In this document: positions 1-10,923 of the stretch, in pieces
Layout: every line of letters starts with the position of its first letter
Numbering within the stretch: position 1 is the first letter of the stretch
DNA from: Trichinella spiralis
Taxonomy: Eukaryota; Nematoda; Enoplea; Trichinellida; Trichinellidae
Direction: 5' to 3'
DNA: 64,000 nt
Assembly: GCA_000181795.3 (NCBI GenBank)
Contig: CM012954.1
Location: 12,394,503-12,458,502 of the forward strand
Made by a program: the position numbers and the translations under genes
Notes under the pieces: model-generated
The model's database searches: none
What the model saw: the letters and a program-made list of their open reading frames with translations, nothing else
Told to the model about the DNA's origin: nothing

Positions 1-534
1 CAAGTACATAGTAAACTGATTTCAATATGATTTTGTGATTATATTAATATTATGATTGTAGGGTTGCATTGGCATTTGCAGCACGTCAACTTAATCTCAA
101 CACAGGCATTAACATTTCGTTCGTTTTTGTTAAATTTCAATAACTTTGAAAATGGAATACTATTTTGGAAAGGTGGTTTTCAGATGTACAGCGATATGTA
201 ATACATTGGTTGGAAAGAGTAAGCTAAAAGTTATTTCAGTTTCTATATCACTCATTTTTAGATATCTTCAAATTTTATGTTGATTAACGTAACGTGTCTA
301 TTCTCTTCATTTGTACATGATAAGTAAGTAATGCTATCATTTATATTGTCTGCGTACTATGCATAGGAATTCACAACATTTTAATGGTTTTCATTGTATC
401 AGGTTAACGGATTTTCATAATTTGAGTAAAATCAATTTGCATACTAATGAAATTTCAAATAATATAAGCTGTGTAAATAACGTAATAACTTTTGTCGTTC
501 TATACACTTTCAGTGTTCATTATACTTAAAGCAC

Positions 535-720
535 TACGCTACTTATGATGGAAAATTAGGTTATTTTACCTGACCTTGCTTATTTGCATAATTTACTTCG
601 TTCCATCCTATTTCAGAGTGCTGCGTTCACCTTTAGTTGCTCGATTTATTGCCATGTCAGCGGTGATGCACATGGTCAACTCTAATGTTTCTTTCCAACG
701 TTATATATGTTTAAACAACT
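535..720 (+). repeat. Dispersed exon-bearing repeat, copy 1
   Basis: This block has an AATTAGGTT motif, then TTTGCATAATTTAC, then an acceptor-like TTTCAG at 611-616, then a short open stretch whose first codons after the acceptor read V-L-R-S. Inverted, diverged copies lie on the minus strand near 5720-5540 and 7985-7803. In the second copy the similarity continues through the following ATGTCAGC. The open stretch here ends at a TAA after about 40 codons, so this copy may be a pseudo-exon. Confidence 0.45.
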
Positions 721-1539
721 GCTGTGTTTATTATAAATAAGCGGTACGTTACATTTGACATAGTGTGGCTGTTGTATGCATGTCATTAGCATGACTTTAC
801 ATTTATGGTGTATGGAATGTATTGGTTATTTTAATTGGAATTGCTGTTCTTAACTTTCAGATACAAATATCGGTTACTGAAGCTATAGAAGTATAAATTT
901 CTGCTTTTTACTTTGATATAACTATATTAATATAATTTGTTTTCAGGATTCTATTTGAAGATGTACGGTACAAGGGCGTCATGAACCAAATCAGAAATGA
1001 ACATCAATTCTAGCGCTGATTGTCATATTCCAGTCTCATGGTCAGTCGCTCAGATTTTATGCTTGTCGCCTTACAGCAGATTAAAAAGATGCCACTGTAG
1101 CGGAAGCGAAAATGTCGACAATGAAAAATGAAAATGAAAAAATTGAAGACGGTCGATCACGTCGTTGGTTCCCCCCAGTCCATCTGACTCCAGCGTTTTC
1201 CAGTCGTAGCAATCTGACAGTTTCCTCAATTGCATCCTGAACGTCCACGGGCGTTCTGCCAGCTCAACCGCCATTTACAATGCAGCGGTACAGAGTTCAA
1301 GATCGAACAAGTCCATTGAAAGCTGGCGTGAATGGGCCACGCTGGCAAATCTTCCACATCAACTTAGGCCACTTCGATGGCCAGGGACGGATTCTTTGCA
1401 CACGGATGAACACTTCTGCGTGTAGATGAAATGGGAAAGCGAAGTAGACAACCAACGGTCAGAATTCGACTTTTAGTTGAATGCCTTTGCCGGCAACAGA
1501 AGATCACGGCGGCTGAGTGCAGGTAGAAAAGCTTTTGGA

Positions 1540-2400
1540 ATTACCGCTGCAACGTTGCCTCGACTTGCCAGCATTATCCCACCACAACCAGCTGAGGGAA
1601 GTCTGACAGGAAGCGAGTCAGTCGAAACGGCGCAGGGGAACGACAGTGGTAAAGGTAAGTAATTTTACACTGTAGCTTTAGGGACGACGAAGAAAGACCA
1701 GAAGTCAAATTCGTCGTTCGTGGATTGCAGCCGCAACGTTGCATTGATTGGCCAGTTTGAGAGTTGGTCAGGCTGTCAGGCAAGTATCAGACGCCTGACA
1801 GCTACCGGCGACAGTGGAAAAGTTAAACTTTCAGGGACGAAGAAGATCAGGAGCCGAATTCATCGCCGTCTATCGTGGATTGCGTCCGTAACATCGCACC
1901 CATAAGGCAGCCGTAACCAGTCCCCCAAGAGTGTGGTAAGGGATCCTTGTAGTTGTCAGACGTTGAAGCAGATGAAAAGGTAAGCACTTCTAGAGATGTG
2001 GAATTTACATCATGGCAGTCTATCGCCGTTGGGATGTGGCCGTGCTATAGGGAGGAGAATGGACACCTATCTTAAAGGTAAGTAGATTGCGCCCATTCCT
2101 TTAACAGGGTACCTGATAGGCGTTACAGGTGGTGGTTCCTGGATTAGTATAAATGTGTAAAGTATGAAGGTAAGCTTCAGACCGTACGCTGTAACGCCTA
2201 ATGTAATAACTTCGTGTTTAGGGAGATTACTTTGAACCAGAGTAAAGGAGTTGCATTATAGCACTTCAGAAATGCTGCAGATGGCTGTTGCTTGTCCGTG
2301 GATTGCTGACACAACGGTAAACCATTTTCAGGGACGAAGATCGAAGGGATTTCTCGTCAGGGCGTAGAAATAGGCGGAGGGAAGGTACGTTTCTTGGATG
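1540..2400 (+). repeat. Decayed tandem repeat, about 150-185 bp per unit
   Basis: Related sub-motifs recur in order. GCAACGTTGC-like cores lie at 1549, 1733 and about 1886. The string TTTAGGGACGA or TTTCAGGGACGA lies at 1677, 1828 and 2325. CGTGGATTGC lies near 1719, 1874 and 2298. Five donor-like GGTAAG/GGTACG sites (about 1655, 1980, 2078, 2170, 2384) all sit on the plus strand. The stretch is richer in GC than its flanks. No long reading frame spans it. It may be an old amplified exon unit, a non-coding transcript or a transposon relic. Confidence 0.45.
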
Positions 2401-2457
2401 CGTTTAACTTATTTCCATGGTTATTATTTTGATCCTGAATAAAGCTATTGCATAATT

Positions 2458-2765
2458 GCCCTCAGGAAAGATTTATGCAAATTTTTAATCCCCTGGGGGT
2501 AATATGCAAATTTTTATATGCCCTAAGGCTACGCCTCAGGCTATGCCTCAGGCAATTTTTCGAAAATTTCGAAAATTTTAAAATATAGCCCCAGGCTTTG
2601 CCCTCAGGCTATGCCCCAGGGCAAATAAAAATTTGCATATTCCCTCAGGCTATGCCTCAGGCAAATTTTTGCACTATATTTGCCCTCAGGGAAGGATTAT
2701 GCAAATTTTTAATATCCTGGAGGTAATATGCAAATTTTTAAATGCACTAAGGCTATGCCTCTGGT
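2458..2765. repeat. ~224-bp direct repeat rich in CCTCAGGC-type palindromes
   Basis: The segment starting GCCCTCAGG at 2458 recurs at 2682 with the same following order: TTATGCAAATTTTTAAT, CCTGG, GGTAATATGCAAATTTTT, ACTAAGGCTA/CTAAGGCTA. Between and within the copies the near-palindromes GCCTCAGGC and CCCTCAGG occur many times. No coding potential is seen. This looks like a satellite fragment or the inside of a non-autonomous element. Confidence 0.6.
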
Positions 2766-2863
2766 AATTTTTGGAAAATTTGGATTTTTTGTAAAATTTA
2801 GCCCCATGGTATGCTAAAAATATTTGCATATTACATTTCATTGTCGCGGTGTAACCCATAAGG

Positions 2864-2944
2864 TAGAGCCGTAATGGGCAGCATACCAAACTGAGTTTAT
2901 ATCCTGCTTGATCTTAGTTTGATATGCTGCCCATTACGGCTCTA
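2864..2944. repeat. 29-bp near-perfect inverted repeat, 23-nt loop
   Basis: The left arm is 2864-2892 and the right arm 2916-2944; they are reverse complements with a single mismatch (a G-U pair in one RNA orientation). The spacer is 23 nt. The arm begins TAGAGCCGTAATGGGC. It directly follows the palindromic direct repeat. It could be the terminal inverted repeats of a tiny foldback element or a hairpin RNA precursor. The sequence alone does not decide. Confidence 0.7.
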
Positions 2945-3261
2945 AGCAAATAAGTTTCCAAATAATTAACTTACTTGGTTCGACGAAACTTACCTGTGCA
3001 GATCCAGTCAATACCCTATAAATGGAGTTTATGCATTCTAAGTCTGAATTAAACCAATCCAAAGAACTTACGTGAAACCAATGAGCTTCTGTTTGAGGAT
3101 TGAACACACTAGCAAACGATTGGAACAGCTAGGGGCGATCTACAACACCCAAAACGCAATCTTAATCACTCTTTGCATATGCAAACAACTAATGCTACAA
3201 GTAAATACACTTACCTAGTGCATTTCCAGTGCAGTTTATGCATTCTAAATTCATCTGCATA

Positions 3262-4664
3262 TTATGCATCCAAAATGCATCTAAAGATATTGCCTGAAAC
3301 CATTGACGACAGAACTTTCCTACAGAACGATTTGAACCGCTGGAAGCGATCTACAGCACCTGAAATCAGACAACTTTATGAATCAGACATTTGCGTATAA
3401 AAATAAATGCTGAAAGTAAAAAAAGTAATATTCAAAATTAAAATAGTATAAATAAAATCACAATGCGAACAACAATTCAACACATACCATTTGTAATACG
3501 ACTTTAAAACGCACTGATGCTACTACCTACAATGGAACTACAACGGTGGCAAGATACCGACTCTATTCCATTGTGATCAAAAACAATATGAACAACTTCC
3601 ATTATCAGAAAGCAGCATCACCGACTTTATATTTTTTAATTGCGTTGACGTATCTGCATTGTAACATATAGTTGCGCTACAATGATACAAAACAATATTA
3701 AATTATTGCTTACTATTCGTGATCAGCAGCGAAACCACACTGAGAAGGCGGGGTACGGCATTATGCCAGCTTTAACAAACGCGCGGTGCATCACCAGGTG
3801 GGATTTTGTATATCCTTGATGATGAGGATGTAATCCATTGCTATTATGAATAAAATATGCACTTACAGAACCTCCCTACAGAACGATTTGAACAGCTGGA
3901 AGCGATCTACAACACCTGAAATCAGACAACCTTATGAATCAGACATTTGCGCATGGAAATAATAAATGCTGAAAGTAAAAAACGTAATATTCAAAATTAA
4001 AAATGTATAAATAAAATCACAATGCGAACAACAATTCAACACATACCATTTGTAATACGACTTTAAAACGCACTGATGCTACTACCTACAATGGAACTAC
4101 AACGGTGGCAAGATACCGACTCTATTCCATTGTGATCAAAAACAATATGAACAACTTCCATTATCAGAAAGCAGCATCACCAACGACTTTATATTTTTTA
4201 ATTACGTTGACGTATCTGCTTTGTAACATATAGTTGCGCTACAATGATACAAAACAATATTAAATTATTGCTTACTATTCGTGATCAGCAGCAAAACCAC
4301 ACTGAGAAGGCGGGGTACGGCATTATGCCAGCTTTAACAAACGCGCGGTGCATCCCCAGGTGGAATTTTGTATTTCTTTGACGGTGAGGATGTAATCTAT
4401 TGCTATTATGAATAAAATATGCACTTACTGAACTCTGTCTGTGATGCCACATTTGGAAAGTACTGATGCCAAATGAACAATAATTGCTTCTTGCTGAACA
4501 AACCCACACTGAGATTGCAAAGGAACTCTATCAGAACCACTTCGATTGTTATAATGAGCACTAACTTGTTTCTGTAACGCCACACTTGGAATGTATTGAT
4601 GACAACTTAACCTACCGACGATGGCCAAAGCGATAAGGATCAAAAACTGTTCGATAGCGCTCAT
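3262..4664 (-). CDS. Candidate secreted protein with duplicated exon pair, unrecognised family
   Basis: The proposed chain is 4664-4429, 4331-4276, 3915-3867, 3769-3714 and 3359-3262, 495 nt, 164 residues. Residues 1-17 form a signal peptide (MSAIEQ, then a hydrophobic core). The first exon carries three Cys. Exons 2+3 and 4+5 are products of a ~560-bp tandem duplication; each pair gives about 35 residues starting WHNAVPRLL and ending FKSFCR. All introns are GT..AG and the phases close (2,1,2,1). I recognise no family. Because the duplication is recent, the open second copy is weak independent support. Some acceptors are poor, so exon choice is uncertain and the whole model is tentative. Confidence 0.4.
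3319..4431. repeat. ~560-bp tandem direct duplication
   Basis: Copy one is about 3319-3874 and copy two about 3875-4431, with offsets of 556-562 bp along their length and only scattered differences. Each begins CCTACAGAACGATTTGAAC and contains the same two small candidate exons plus a conserved GTAAGTGCATATTTTATTC donor region. A shorter, more diverged third copy of the left edge is visible at about 3113-3151, where the exon-like frame is broken by a stop. Confidence 0.85.
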
Positions 4665-5539
4665 GTAATCAATCGATCACCGGAACCACCACCTTGACAA
4701 GACGCAGCGGTCCCCTAAATTGTTCGACTGTTTTCAAGTACTTTACTGTTATTATAAACGATATCTAATAGATTCTTACTCTGTGATCGACAAAATCACA
4801 ACGGGATTGTTAGGATACTTGATACGGTGCACTGTGGATGCATCGACAACAAAATAAACTAAGAAAAAGGTTGAATAAATCAAGGAAAAACATTACTTTA
4901 CGAAATAAATGAAATTTGAAAATTATTTCGATGCACTGTTATTCGTCTTCAATCACTTTTTATAATATGGCAGTATCTCAGTTTCATTACACTTTATAGA
5001 TTCATTTCACAAGAAATTGTCACAAAGTTATAAACACAGCAGGAACATCATTGCCTTACTTACTTGTTGTTCTGCATATATGAAGGAAAAGTGACCGGTC
5101 AGATGATGAAATATAAAATTCAAAATGGTTGCATTTCTAGAAAATAATATCAAATAATATTTCTATTGTATTTCAATTTGTTATTCACTCACACATATGC
5201 ATAATATTTAAAAAGCAGAACTGGAAAGAAAAAAAAACATTTCGAGATTATAACGATGCATGGCTTACATCAGCAATTACCATTTAGAACCTACCGGTAC
5301 CATATTGATTGATGTGGATATGAAATGTTGTACATTCTAAAACTAAATTAGATTTCAATTTCAAAATATCTGAAAATCAAAAAAGCAATATTTGTTCACA
5401 TTCGACATCTGATGAGTATCTAAAAGTTAGCAATAGTAATTTTAATACGGATGCCCATCAGTTTCCATTCATTATATTTTCAAAGTCATGCAAATGACGT
5501 GCATAGTGTACCCGCATCACAATACCGAATGTAACTTAC
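4665..5539. other. Non-coding AT-rich stretch
   Basis: I see no supported gene, RNA or repeat here beyond simple AT-rich sequence. It lies between the duplicated-exon candidate and the dispersed repeat exon at 5540. Confidence 0.5.
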
Positions 5540-5720
5540 CGCGTAATCATAGATGGCATAAAAGAGCAGAATTATCGTTGACCACGTAACGTGTGCTGAC
5601 ATTGCATTGAACAGAGCAACTGAATACGAACAAAGTACTCTGAAATGGTGCGCAGTAATACGTAAATTATGCAAATAATCAAAACCACTATGCCTCAGGT
5701 AGAACAACCTAATTTACGAT
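5540..5720 (-). repeat. Dispersed exon-bearing repeat, copy 2
   Basis: This is the minus-strand copy of the block at 535-720. A good acceptor (TTTCAG) precedes a 100-nt open segment at 5639-5540 that ends at a strong GTAAGTT donor. The encoded 33 residues include MSAHV followed by a hydrophobic run, which resembles a signal or membrane segment. It may be an internal or first exon of an unrecognised minus-strand gene. No partner exons are certain. Confidence 0.4.
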
Positions 5721-6960
5721 CAGTAATAGCGCGCGTCATAAATATAGTGAACAAACATATTAAACGATGGCTGTTATTACGTATTCACATACGTACTGAA
5801 CATTATGCAAAATTTTAGTAGTATGTAAATTGAGTAAATTTTAGTAGCATGTATAAAAATACGCTGACCTGCGGCATTGCGAATTACGAATAATCACTTC
5901 AAATACAATTGAATCTGTTTGAAAGCATGATGTGATACAATACATTTAAAAAATAGAATGAATGATGCTTTTGTTACAACAATCAAATTTCGTGATATAA
6001 TAAATAGCTTTTACGAAATGAAGTGTAAGAAACGTAATAATATTGAAGTTATACATTTCAAAATTTATAACTAATTTAAATAAAATTAGCAAAATTTTTG
6101 GTAAACCACAGAACAAGAATTTTGTGCAGTGTCAATTACAAAATGAAGCGTGCAGATTCAATGAGCTGAAAATGTTCATTTTCTACATCAAGCTGTAACA
6201 GATAAAAGAAATTACAGTGACAATGAATAAATGACTAAAAGAAATGCACAAATGGAAATGACAAAACAAACAATTATTCAAGAAACCATCATTTTCAAAA
6301 GAATGAAGCTTTTTAGTAAGTAACTAAGGAAGAATAACTCGTTTAATAGAATTAGAAATTACCTTGTAAAAAATAATTAAAAAATCAATTTACATACACT
6401 GCAAAATTCCAATATTACACAAAGCAGATATAGACCTTATGCATGAGAATGTACAACCAATCGATAACCATTGTAAAGAATTGTAGGATACAGATTTAGT
6501 TATTATGACTGATCGCTCACCAGAAAACTGAAAATAGAGATAGGAATTTTCAGCACATGAGCAAGAACTGTGTAGTTCTGGGAAGGCTTCAGAGTGCATG
6601 GATGGGCGTCATTCATCGTGTGGGACAAGGGGAGGGGGAAGGATATAGAAAATAAGGAAATATGGAATTGCAGGATGGAAACGGTGAAGGTAGTTCGAAA
6701 GTGAATCACTTTCTTTCACTTAACCTTCACGCTTAACAATCAGGCATTGTCTTTAACGTATCAGTATTTTCTGGATACCGGGTGATAAAACTAATTACTT
6801 AATAATGGGAAACAAGTACATATAAATCGACAGTACATTATAATTCATAATAGAGTTTTCAGGATTCATTTTCGAGCAAGACAGGAAGGTTAATCAGGGC
6901 CATTCTGACAGTTTGAAAGGTCGAAAATATAAATGTAAGTAGGTATAAAGGTAAATGAAT
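5721..6960. other. Non-coding AT-rich stretch
   Basis: I find no reading frame with support. Short frames on the minus strand near 6400-6700 are hydrophobic or low in complexity and lack a convincing splice partner. Confidence 0.4.
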
Positions 6961-6995
6961 ACTCTCTCGCTCACAACAGCTTACTTATATATACC

Positions 6996-9903
6996 AAGCA
7001 GAAACAATTCTGTGCACAATCAGTGCCAAGGATCAGCAGATACCTCCTCAGCATTTCATCAACACAACAGACATTTGAATTAGACAAGAATTAGCCAGCT
7101 ATACTGGGATAGGAACTATCATTACAGAGAGCAATTGCGTTCGTCAGTACTATCCTAAATAAATATGTTATTGCTCATGAATCTGTGGATTTATGGAGAT
7201 TCCCTACAGTTAAACTGTGTTTCCGCGACGCTACTCAAAATACCTTGAAAATAACAGAATAGTAGGCTGATGAGCCTGAAGATCAGCTGCAATCGCTTCT
7301 CTTTCTCTCTATACATATATACATATAGTCACCATGAAAAAGATGCAACAATTTAAAATTGAATGAACCAAATGTTTCACCAATCATGTATTTAATAAAA
7401 TGCAGTTCTTGAAACGTTATTAAAAATAAAAAGTTTTTAGTGAATTGGCAAAACTTAAAATTGAAGTACTATCAGAGTTGAAAAAAGTGGCCATGTTTAA
7501 TGCATTTTGTATGCTGAGAAGCAGAAAAAAAGCATAGTAAGAAAAAACCAACAAAGATACTTCAAAACTTCATACCTGACCGCTCTCATGTTGGTGATGA
7601 AGTATGATACAAACGTAGAGTCGTGGAATTTTCCATTTTCTTGATGCCCCTGATCAGATCGCATTTTCAGTATAATATTGACCAAGGTTATGAAGTTGAA
7701 TGGAAGCATGAATAATAAGCAGATTATCCGGCGCAGTAGTTCGACCGCTTTTCTTCAACGAATAACTAACTGTGTATAATGATCGTTGAAGAATAAGCAC
7801 ACCTTGATTGCACAAGAAATTGCTTCAGGATTTGAATGGCACGAAATGCGTTCGTTCAGCAGAAAGAATGACGTCGGCAGCGATAACACTGAAAATTAAA
7901 TTACTACAGCGCTAAGTAAATTATGCAAATTGAAAGTATCATACCTTACGTAGAATACTAACCTAATTTCCAATTCGTAATAACGTGTAAATTGGATGAA
8001 GTGATTCGTATAGTTGCTGATTGTAATGTCTTTTCATTTATGTTTCATATAACAGCATTAAAAATCGTAACAATAAAAATAACAGCAAAAACCAAAACAA
8101 CAACGGCAAGAATAATAATAATTATTATTATTATTAGCATTATTTATATACAGCTTTATTTGATTTGAATAATATAGAATTTTTGAAAATATTTTGAATG
8201 CTTGCTTTCAAGAAAACAACTGAATTACCATTGAAACTTACCAAAAATATTTTTCCAGTACAGCTGATAATATCTTAATCTTCATTTATACTATTTGTGA
8301 AACGTTCTGGACTGACAAAAATATAGATGAAAGATAAATAGGCGTTTTATGAAATGAAAAATTTCATTGTTATCAATAGTAGAGAAGTAGTAATAAATCC
8401 ATTATGCTGCAAACTGTCGCGTGTTATATTATTATATATATTGGCTGTTTGTTATGAGTTTAAAAGAAAAAATATGAGACGAGTGAGTGTCAACAATGGA
8501 TAAATAAAGCAGGCTACCTTGCATCAGATGATGATGAATACAGTGTGAAGGAATTCCTTCCCGTTCATCGTCAGCTGGATGAGAAGCAAGCATGCTCTTC
8601 ACAGCTGTAGCACTAGACTTGGAAGGTCGGTTTGCTTTTCTTGCACATGTATATATTTTTTATCCTCATTGTGGAATATCTAAATAAGAACGTTTAGGAA
8701 ATTTGAATGAATTCCGAACACATACACAGTGTTCTGTAGTATTTCATGTTTATTTTTATAAATTTTAGAGTGAACAGGTATTTTCAGTTAAGATTTTAAA
8801 TTATTATCATCAGATTGGAGAAAATCTAACTTACAACAATGCGGCTTTGTCGTCACCGAGATTCATCTTTTGCTCCAAAAAATGTTGGAGAATTTTCAGC
8901 AAGTAAATATGCATGATAAATGAGCGATTTGTCCGCCTGGTCCTCAAGTTGAAAATGCCCATCTGCATGTCCGAATCATTATCATTATCATTATTATGGT
9001 GTAAAGTGACTGAAAATTTAATATCTATTGTGTTGGTGTAAAATTCTCTAAAAAGAACAGAATTGAATCATTTCATTTATTTATTGTATGCAAATGCTGA
9101 TTTTGTAAAGATAACTTTGATTTCCATAACATATGCACAAATCGTGAAAATTTCCATCACAAATTATCAATACTTTGGTTATTTTTTGAATCCATTTGTG
9201 TGAGATAAATTTGCATTTTGCCTATGTTTAGAGTGCATTGAATGAATTGAAGCAGAAAGATTTAAATTTTCTTTCGTATTCCACATCTTTTTAGTCATTT
9301 TTTTCTGCATCTCAATCATCATTGAATCACGTTATCAATAAGACAATAAGAAAAAATGAATTCCAGCAACTGATATAAAAGACAACAGATAATTTGGATT
9401 GAAATTGAAAGAGAGAATTCATTCGCAATTCGCCTAGCGACTGATTTCTGCTTCTGTTGCTCAATTCAATCAACAAATCACTTGATCATTATATATTTGC
9501 TTTTGATAATCTGATCAGGGTTGTAAATTTTTGTCCATTATTCGATTATTACTGAACATGTTCTGTTCTACAGTAGGATATGCAAGTGGTACTTACTTTC
9601 GGATAGATGAAAAATTGTGCTCGGCGATAGCTGACTCTGTTCCAACAACCGTAACCGTAACCGTATGCCTATCATCTTTTTGATAATCTTCTTCAACATC
9701 ATATGCAACGATTGTTCTTCGGCCGAACTTGATGGCTGAGTGCAACAAATGCCACCACTAAATTCACTTTTTCCTCTTCTGTGCAAAACGTACTTACTTA
9801 CCATACCGTACGTTGAACTGAATTCGACTGATTGAAAATTATTTCTTTCGACATTACAATATCCAATTAAAAAAATGAATAAACAAATTTGAATTATTTC
9901 CAT
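6996..9903 (-). CDS. Candidate small-exon secreted protein, unrecognised family (partial)
   Basis: The proposed exons are 9903-9802 (ATG, signal peptide MEIIQICLFIFLIG), 8866-8835, 8639-8518, 7888-7803, 7649-7576 and a possible exon ending at a GTATAT donor near 6996. Phases agree throughout (0, 2, 1, 0, 2). Codons are non-repetitive and the later exons bring Cys residues (ISCHS, ISCAIK, then TDCAQNCFC). The acceptor of exon 2 is weak and the 3' end is not found. The 7888-7803 exon belongs to the dispersed repeat family seen at 535 and 5540, so amplified copies of this exon are scattered nearby. An alternative is that some exons belong to separate genes. No known domain is recognised. Confidence 0.35.
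7803..7985 (-). repeat. Dispersed exon-bearing repeat, copy 3
   Basis: The minus strand shows the same order as the copies at 535 and 5540: AAATTAGGTT, then TTTGCATAATTTACTT, then an acceptor (TTTTCAG) and an open exon starting V-L-S-L. Here the exon has a donor at 7802 and fits the small-exon gene candidate. Confidence 0.45.
8111..8137. repeat. (AAT)n/(ATT)n palindromic microsatellite
   Basis: Four AAT units run straight into ATT units, giving a self-complementary tract. Confidence 0.9.
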
Positions 9904-10923
9904 TTTCTGAATTCATAATGCTCTACTTTACTTGTTAGAAAAATTATTTTAATAATAAAATAGAGCGAAAATAAATAAAAATTGGTCTGAATACTACTGA
10001 TAGATTGAAAATGTGAAAAACAATAAGTCTAATAAGCTGACCACCGGCATTGCTGTTATCACAAAGAGCTTGAATTGAAATTTCATCATTGAACAGTATT
10101 CAAATTCATCATGTGGAAATTCACTGATATGAATGAAAATTTCAATTTCACAATGACCTGTCACTGTGGAAAATATACTTTTTCAAATGACGTCATTTGA
10201 ATTATCAACCGCCACCAAGATGAATTGTGATCAATCAATCAATTTTGACGCGCAAATTGTTGTACAAAAGTTGCATACAGTTCCAACTGTGACGAAAACA
10301 AATTCAAAAACAGGTTCATAATCTGCAAAAATTTACAAATAACAAATTGCCAAATTTTACAAACGATAAATTGTTGAACAGTAAATGAATTTGAAATGTC
10401 GAAATTATTTGCTACAAAAATTGCCTGAAATAAATGAAAATAAAGTTCAAACAACAAGTGAAGTGTAACGTCGTCAAGCGAATCATTTACAAAAATTTAT
10501 GTGGCAATTATTTTAATGCAAATCAACAAGCAACAACTCATTGTTGAAACATTTTCAAAAAAGTAACTGCTTTTAATAAGTGAAATATAAAATTAAGTTC
10601 ACAATTCAGTATAAACATACGTTTAGTTCATTTTCGCCCTGAAACACAGCAACTACATCAAAAAGCGTCAAAAAACATATTCACAACCTTTATAAATGGC
10701 AGCCTCAGTTTAGTTTTTTTGTTTCTGTTACTTTCTTCAAAATAATTTAAAGAGAAAAAACAACAGACTGCCGTTAAAAAATTGGCAAACATGATAATAA
10801 TAATAATAATAATAAAGGCAAGAGATATGGATAGAGATTGAAAATCTTGAGAGTCGAACAACAATCAACGACAATATTTGATATTAAAATTACAAGAAAA
10901 AAAACAAATCATTCCTTGTTCAT
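9904..10923. other. Intergenic, AT-rich
   Basis: Nothing is supported here. It separates the 5' end of the small-exon candidate from the 3' end of the TBC1D24 gene, and includes a short (TAA)n run near 10796-10815. Confidence 0.5.

Noticed and set aside
1071-1274. 67-codon minus-strand frame, possible retroelement relic
   Set aside because: The composition looks coding, but I see no recognisable domain, partner exon or terminal repeat.
9650-9672. (CCGTAA)3, possible telomere-type repeat
   Set aside because: Only about three units, inside a unique region, and not a known telomere repeat of animals.
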